Assembly (NCBI GenBank): GCA_019187485.1
Contig: JABAQR010000034.1
Span: forward strand, 1 to 54,842
From: Lysobacterales bacterium
GTDB taxonomy: Bacteria > Pseudomonadota > Gammaproteobacteria > Xanthomonadales > SZUA-5
DNA length: 54,842 nt
Direction: 5' to 3'
Below are positions 50,639 through 54,842 of this stretch, in pieces; position 1 is the first letter of the stretch, and each line of letters opens with the position of its first letter. The notes beneath the pieces were generated by a model. That model was not told the DNA's origin. It was given only the letters and a program-made list of their open reading frames with translations, and made no database searches. The position numbers and the translations under genes are program-made.

Positions 50639-51309
50639 GGGTGGCGTTGATCACCGGCGCCAGTGGTCAGGTCGCCCGCGCGCTCGCGCAGCGCCTGCGC
50701 GGCGAGGGCTGGCGTCTGGTGCTGGTCAGTCGGGATGTGTCGCGCCTGGATCCCGGCGAGCGCGACCTGTTGGTGCAGAGCGATGTGTCCACACCCGGCG
50801 GCGCCGAGGCGGCACTCGCGCTGGCCGCCGAGCACTGCGGGTGCACGCCGGACGCGCTCGTGCACTGCGCCGGCAACCCGGCGGTAGTGCCCTTCGGACG
50901 GGTTACCGCCGAGGCTTTCCGCACTTGCATCGCAGCCGCGGTCGACACCGCCTTCTTCAGCGTGCAGGTCTACGTGCGCTCGCTGCTGCAGGCGCGCCGG
51001 GCGGGTTCGATCGTGCTGTTCGGGTCGGCGCCGGCGACCGCCGCCGGCGCCCGCCACGCGGCACTCGCCGTGGCCGGCGGTGCGATCGCGGCGCTGGTGC
51101 GGGCGGTTGCGGTCGAGTACTCGGCGCAGGGCATTCGCATCAATGCAGTGGCGCCCGACAGCGTTCCGGCCGGCGACGTCGTGCGCGCCGCCGAGGGTGC
51201 CGCCGTCGCCGCCTGGCTGCTCGGGCACGATGCGCGTTCGCTCAACGGCGAAGTGATCCAGCTCGGCCGTCCGGCCACGCCGGCTCCGGTGGTGGGAGCC
51301 GGCGCATGA
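50635..51309 (+). CDS. SDR-family protein without catalytic Tyr/Lys
   Basis: 224 residues. Cofactor motif ALITGASGQVARALAQRL, DALVHCAGNPA and the late RINAVAPDSVPAGD fit the short-chain dehydrogenase/reductase fold, and the end LNGEVIQLGRP is normal for the family. The active-site helix reads HAALAVAGGAIAALVRAVAVEY: lined up on the usual YxxxK...RALAxEY, the Tyr is Leu and the Lys is Gly. So it probably binds NAD(P) without ordinary SDR catalysis. GTG start overlaps corA's TGA; its stop overlaps the photolyase ATG. Confidence 0.82.
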   Translation: MRVALITGASGQVARALAQRLRGEGWRLVLVSRDVSRLDPGERDLLVQSDVSTPGGAEAALALAAEHCGCTPDALVHCAGNPAVVPFGRVTAEAFRTCIAAAVDTAFFSVQVYVRSLLQARRAGSIVLFGSAPATAAGARHAALAVAGGAIAALVRAVAVEYSAQGIRINAVAPDSVPAGDVVRAAEGAAVAAWLLGHDARSLNGEVIQLGRPATPAPVVGAGA

Positions 51310-52730
51310 ACCTGGCGTTGGTCTGGCTGCGGCGCGACCTGCGCCTGGCCGACAACGCCGCGCTGCACGCAGCACTTGCCGCCGGCTACGTGCCGGTGCC
51401 GGTGTACGTGCATGCGCCGCACGAGGAGTCGCCGTGGGAACCCGGTGCGGCCTCATGCTGGTGGCTGCATCACAGCCTCGCCGCGCTCGACGCGGAACTG
51501 CGCGCGCTCGGCAGTGCGCTGGTGGTCCGCGGCGGCGACAGCATGGCCGAGATCGACCGGCTGCTTGCGCAGACCGGGGCGGTCGCGGTGTTCTGGAACC
51601 GCCTCCACGATCCGGTGTTGGTGCGCCGCGACCGCGCGATCAAGGCCGCGTTGCGCGAGCGCGGCGTGATTGTCGACAGCCACGGCGGCCATCTGCTGGC
51701 CGAGCCCACATCGATTCGCAACGCCGCCGGTGAGCCCTACCGCATGTTCGCGCCCTTCTGGCGCACGCTCAAGACGGTGCTGCCGACCGATGCGCCGCTG
51801 CCGGCGCCGCGGCGCCTGCCGGCGCACTCGGTGGCTGGCCTGACGCTGGCGGAACTGAGGCTGCTGCCGGAAGTGGAGTGGGATGCCGGGCTGCACGGTG
51901 CCTGGGCACCGGGCGAGGAGGGAGCACACGATCTGCTCGAACGATTCGCGACCGCGGCGCTGGAGGGCTATGCGGGCGGACGCGACCGGCCGGACAAGCC
52001 CGGAACCTCACGGCTGTCGCCGCACCTGCACTTTGGCGAGATCAGCCCGCGCCAGATCGTGCACCGGCTGCTGCGGCGCGCCAGCGCCGCGCGCCGCGAG
52101 CTCGCCGAACCCTATCTGCGCGAACTCGGCTGGCGCGATTTCGGCCACCACCTGCTGTACCACTTCCCGCACAGCGACCGCGAGCCGCTGCAGGCCAGCT
52201 TCGCGCAGTTCCCGTGGGTGGAGCCGGAGCCGCGCAAGCTGCGCGCCTGGCAGCGCGGGCGCACCGGCATCCCGATCGTCGACGCCGGCATGCGCGAGCT
52301 GTGGCACACCGGCTGGATGCACAACCGCGTGCGCATGATCGTGGCCTCGCTGCTGACCAAGAACCTGCGCTACCACTGGCGCAACGGTGCGCTGTGGTTC
52401 TGGGACACGCTGGTCGACGCCGATCTCGCCAACAACAGCCAGGGCTGGCAGTGGGCCGCCGGCTGCGGCGCCGACGCCGCCCCCTTCTTCCGCATCTTCA
52501 ACCCGGTGACCCAGGGCGAGCGCTTCGATCCGCGCGGCGCCTACGTCAAGCGCTGGGTGCCGGAGCTGGCGCACCTGCCGCCCGAGCACATTCACCAGCC
52601 GTGGAGCGTCGGCGGCGTGCGCGGCTATCCGAAGCCGATCGTCGACCTGAAACGCAGCCGTGAGGAGGCGCTTGCCGCCTTTCGGGGCATGCGCAGGCCA
52701 CCCACCGACGAACACGGCGCCACCGGCTGA
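51306..52730 (+). CDS. phrB: Deoxyribodipyrimidine photolyase
   Basis: 474 residues. Repairs cyclobutane pyrimidine dimers with light, using FAD and an antenna pigment. The N-terminal antenna domain starts LALVWLRRDLRLADNAAL. The C-terminal FAD domain has TSRLSPHLHFGEISPRQI, ELGWRDFGHHLLYHFP, GRTGIPIVDAGMRELWHTGWMHNRVRM and SQGWQWAAGCGADAAPFFRIFNP, all with the standard order. The tryptophans of the electron chain lie in these blocks. ATGA overlap with the SDR gene. CPD class I photolyase is the best fit. Confidence 0.95.
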   Translation: MNLALVWLRRDLRLADNAALHAALAAGYVPVPVYVHAPHEESPWEPGAASCWWLHHSLAALDAELRALGSALVVRGGDSMAEIDRLLAQTGAVAVFWNRLHDPVLVRRDRAIKAALRERGVIVDSHGGHLLAEPTSIRNAAGEPYRMFAPFWRTLKTVLPTDAPLPAPRRLPAHSVAGLTLAELRLLPEVEWDAGLHGAWAPGEEGAHDLLERFATAALEGYAGGRDRPDKPGTSRLSPHLHFGEISPRQIVHRLLRRASAARRELAEPYLRELGWRDFGHHLLYHFPHSDREPLQASFAQFPWVEPEPRKLRAWQRGRTGIPIVDAGMRELWHTGWMHNRVRMIVASLLTKNLRYHWRNGALWFWDTLVDADLANNSQGWQWAAGCGADAAPFFRIFNPVTQGERFDPRGAYVKRWVPELAHLPPEHIHQPWSVGGVRGYPKPIVDLKRSREEALAAFRGMRRPPTDEHGATG

Positions 52731-52777
52731 TGCCATTGGCGCGGACCCCAGACATGCGTCCGTTCGCAGTTCGCGCC

Positions 52778-53953
52778 TCAGAAGGCGTTGATCCCGGTGA
52801 TCTCGCGGCCGACGACCAGTTGGTGCACGGTTTCGGTGCCCTCGTAGGTGATCACGCTCTCGAGGTTCAGCGCGTGGCGGATGGCGCAGTGCTCGACGGT
52901 GATGCCGGCGCCGCCGAGGATGTCGCGCGCTTCGCGGGCGATGTCGATGGCCATGCGCACATTGTTCCACTTGGCGAGCGAGACCTGGGTCGGCTGCATG
53001 GTCCCGGCGTCCTTCAGGCGGCCGAGTTGCAGCGACAGCAGTTGCGCCAGCGTGATCCGACGCGCCATGTCGGCGAGCTTCAGTTGCACCGCCTGGGTGG
53101 AGGCGATCGGCTTGCCGAAGATGATGCGGGTCTTGCTGTATTCGAGCGCCTCGCGGTAGCAGGCGATGGCGGCGCCGATCGGGCCCCAGGTGATGCCGTA
53201 GCGCGCCTGGGTCAGGCAGGACAGCGGGCCCTTGAGGCCGCGCACCTTCGGCAGCCGCTGGCTGTCCGGCACGCGCACGTCGTCGAAGAACAGCGCGCTG
53301 GTCACCGAGGCGCGCAGCGACATCTTGCGTTCGATCAACTGGGTGGTGAAGCCCGGGGTGTCCTTCTCGATCAGGAAGCCCTGGATGCCTTCCTCGGTCA
53401 TCGCCCAGACGATCGCGATGCCGGCGACGCTGCCGTTGGTGATCCACATCTTGGCGCCGTTGATGACCCAGTCGCCGCCGTCCCGCCTCGCATGCGTCTT
53501 CATGTTGCCGGGGTCGGAGCCGCCGTGCGGTTCGGTCAGGCCGAAGCAGCCGATCAGCTCGCCGCGCGCCATCGGCGGCAGGTACTTGCGACGCTGCTCT
53601 TCCGAGCCGAAGGCGAAGATCGGGTACATGCACAGGCTGGACTGGACCGACACGAAACTGCGGATGCCGGAATCGCCGCGCTCCAGTTCCTGGCAGATCA
53701 GGCCGTACATCACGCCGGACATGCCGGCGCAGCCGTATTCCTCCGGCAGGCTGGAACCGAGCAGGCCGAGCGAGGCGATTTCGGGGATCAGTTCGGACGG
53801 AAATCGGTGTTCGTCGAAGCAGGGCCCGATGATCGGGATCACCTTCTCGTCGGTGAAGCGCGCCACCGTGTCCTGCACCATGCGTTCCTCGTCGCTGAGC
53901 AGCGAGCGGACGTCGAACAGGTCGGAGGGATCGAGGCTGGAGGGCTTGCCCAT
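52778..53953 (-). CDS. gcdH: Glutaryl-CoA dehydrogenase-type acyl-CoA dehydrogenase
   Basis: 391 residues. Oxidises and decarboxylates glutaryl-CoA to crotonyl-CoA in lysine and aromatic catabolism. The GCDH-specific block RSFVSVQSSLCMYPI is present, with the glutamate base in TYEGTETVHQL and the flavin segment CFGLTEPHGGSDP. The N-terminal stretch MVQDTVARFTDEKVIP and the 391-residue length are normal. Start at ATG 53953. Single gene, convergent with the photolyase. Confidence 0.93.
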   Translation of the reverse strand: MGKPSSLDPSDLFDVRSLLSDEERMVQDTVARFTDEKVIPIIGPCFDEHRFPSELIPEIASLGLLGSSLPEEYGCAGMSGVMYGLICQELERGDSGIRSFVSVQSSLCMYPIFAFGSEEQRRKYLPPMARGELIGCFGLTEPHGGSDPGNMKTHARRDGGDWVINGAKMWITNGSVAGIAIVWAMTEEGIQGFLIEKDTPGFTTQLIERKMSLRASVTSALFFDDVRVPDSQRLPKVRGLKGPLSCLTQARYGITWGPIGAAIACYREALEYSKTRIIFGKPIASTQAVQLKLADMARRITLAQLLSLQLGRLKDAGTMQPTQVSLAKWNNVRMAIDIAREARDILGGAGITVEHCAIRHALNLESVITYEGTETVHQLVVGREITGINAF

Positions 53954-54088
53954 GGCGCGGTACCGGGATTCAGGGAGCCGCGCAGTATAGGAGCGGGTGG
54001 GTGAACGGAGTCAGCGCACGCAGGGCAGGGCGAGGACATCAGGCGCGCGCTGGACTGCGACGGCGGGGTCGGCGAAGATGGCCCGGTC

Positions 54089-54517
54089 ATGACCACAACC
54101 TGCACCTTTTGCGAAATCGCCGCCGGTCGTGCACCGGTCAGCATCGCGCACAGTTGCGAACGCGTGCTCGCTTTCGTCGACCTGCGCCAGTTCCATCCGG
54201 GACACTTTCTGGTGATCCCGCGCGCCCACCTGCACGATGTGCGCGAACTCGATGACGCCACCGGCGCGGCGTTGATGCGCGTGCTCGCTGCGGTCACGCG
54301 CGCGGTCGGCGAGTGTTTCGAGAACCAGGGGCTCAGTCTGTGGCATTCGATCGGTCCGGCCGCCTTCCAGGAAGTGCCGCACCTGCATTTCCATATCCAT
54401 CCACGACGACTGGGGGACGGTTTCCTGCGCGTCTACCCGGGCCGCGTGCCGACCTCCACGCAGGCGCAGCGCGAGGCTTACGCGGCACGAGTGCGCCAAC
54501 GACTGGTGCTGGCATGA
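54089..54517 (+). CDS. HIT family nucleotide-binding protein
   Basis: 142 residues. Starts [43 protein letters not shown] and carries the histidine triad in [16 protein letters not shown] (H-x-H-x-H). HIT proteins hydrolyse or transfer nucleotide phosphoramidates and related compounds. The length and the C-x-x-C-like start (C5, C8) fit the Hint/HIT branch. Start at ATG 54089. It precedes the macro-domain gene in the same direction, 46 bases away, so they could be co-transcribed. Confidence 0.92.
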   Translation: MTTTCTFCEIAAGRAPVSIAHSCERVLAFVDLRQFHPGHFLVIPRAHLHDVRELDDATGAALMRVLAAVTRAVGECFENQGLSLWHSIGPAAFQEVPHLHFHIHPRRLGDGFLRVYPGRVPTSTQAQREAYAARVRQRLVLA

Positions 54518-54563
54518 ACGGCAATCCCTGCCGCGGGGAACCCGCCCCGCCCACGGTGCCGCG

Positions 54564-54717
54564 ATGACCGTCCTGCGCGCGATCCGATCCGATATCACGA
54601 CGCTCGCGGTCGACGCGATCGTCAACGCGGCGAATTCCTCGCTGCTCGGCGGCGGCGGCGTCGACGGCGCGATCCACCGCGCGGCAGGACCTGGGCTGGT
54701 GGAGGAGTGCCAGCGGC
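54564..54717 (+). pseudogene. Macro-domain protein gene interrupted by an IS66-like element
   Basis: The frame starts ATG 54564 and gives [39 protein letters not shown], the very characteristic N-terminal part of YmdB-type macro domains (ADP-ribose and O-acetyl-ADP-ribose binding and hydrolysis). After VEEC the family is lost, just where GTATCCGTCCGAC begins (54718). About 52 of an expected 170 residues are left; the frame continues nonsensically through the IS to a stop at 54828-54830. If another copy lacks the insertion the gene would be functional there. Confidence 0.82.
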
Positions 54718-54842
54718 GTATCCGTCCGACAGCGGCCATTCTTCCCCGCCGGTTTTTGCTTCGGCAGCCTGATCGGGTTCCCGTTGGCGGTCGTCTCGCA
54801 CATTGGCTCGCCCTTCGCTCGGCTCCCTGATCTGGTTCATGC
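54718..54842 (+). mobile_element. Left end of the same IS66-like insertion sequence
   Basis: Begins GTATCCGTCCGAC (54718-54730), the exact reverse complement of 112-124, followed after five bases by a CCATT block also shared with the inner side of the other end. The element continues beyond the window. It points in the same direction as the copy at 1-124 and lies inside the macro-domain gene. The first 125 bases show no coding start; the element's own genes would begin outside the window. Confidence 0.65.

Noticed and set aside
1..54842. tRNA, rRNA, riboswitch or CRISPR elements
   Set aside because: No T-loop GTTCGA-type tRNA cores, rRNA segments or regularly spaced repeats were noticed. A covariance-model scan could not be run and would be decisive.

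Overview
This is a GC-rich window from a gammaproteobacterium, most likely of the Lysobacterales (Xanthomonadales), possibly Rhodanobacteraceae or a relative. The placement is inferred from gene content, from the many secreted proteins with Xanthomonadales-type architecture, and from the C-terminal ending F-x-x-GFE on three exported proteins. It is not based on a marker gene. I found no tRNA, rRNA or CRISPR array. Most of the window is ordinary chromosome.

Layout. 1-124: right end of an IS66-like element (transposase C-terminus plus terminal repeat). 297-4192 (-): TRAP transporter operon tatT-dctP-dctQ-dctM. 4589-4924: DUF1244 protein. 5045-8146 (-): large multi-domain secreted protein. 8247-9074 (-): adhesin-like lipoprotein. 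9564-10214 (-): YceH/DUF480. 10323-11843: class I fumarase. 11887-12512 (-): ECF sigma factor followed by a stub of its usual kinase partner. 13337-16215: PEP mutase-like enzyme, AhpD-like protein, glmM. 16324-18636 (-): PspA-like, membrane and vWA genes, divergent from an OmpR-type two-component system (18811-21508). 21453-24794 (-): acyltransferase, RlmC-type rRNA methylase, flavoprotein. 24885-26694: CpeT-like lipoprotein and DUF3011 protein. 26864-32850 (-): heavy-metal RND efflux operon with a small Cys/His-rich protein. 33238-35721 (-): secreted BNR-repeat protein. 35924-38126 (-): MotA/TolQ-like plus OmpA/MotB-like pair. 38353-41758 (-): MacA-MacB-type ABC exporter. 42015-43106 (-): radical SAM protein. 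43176-47516: transmembrane AraC regulator followed by two secreted beta-helix proteins, one pectate-lyase-like. 47609-48682: phytase-like lipoprotein. 48711-49451 (-): TPR membrane protein. 49604-52730: corA, an SDR and a photolyase, translationally coupled. 52778-53953 (-): glutaryl-CoA dehydrogenase. 54089-54517: HIT protein. 54564-54717: macro-domain gene cut by the left end of the same IS66-like element.

How parts work together. The clearest functional units are the TatT-TRAP uptake operon, the metal efflux operon, the MacAB exporter, the psp/vWA cluster with its two-component system, and the sensor-regulator plus secreted polysaccharide-lyase unit. Several decayed genes are visible: a kinase stub, a P-type ATPase C-terminus, a delta-60-repeat remnant and the interrupted macro domain.

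The most unusual signal is the shared C-terminal F-x-x-GFE ending on three unrelated exported beta-rich proteins, two of them in the AraC/pectate-lyase unit. That unit also has a 21-bp-period direct repeat between the regulator and its likely targets. Both window edges lie in same-orientation copies of one IS, so the window probably ends at repeat-induced assembly breaks or is flanked by direct IS copies.
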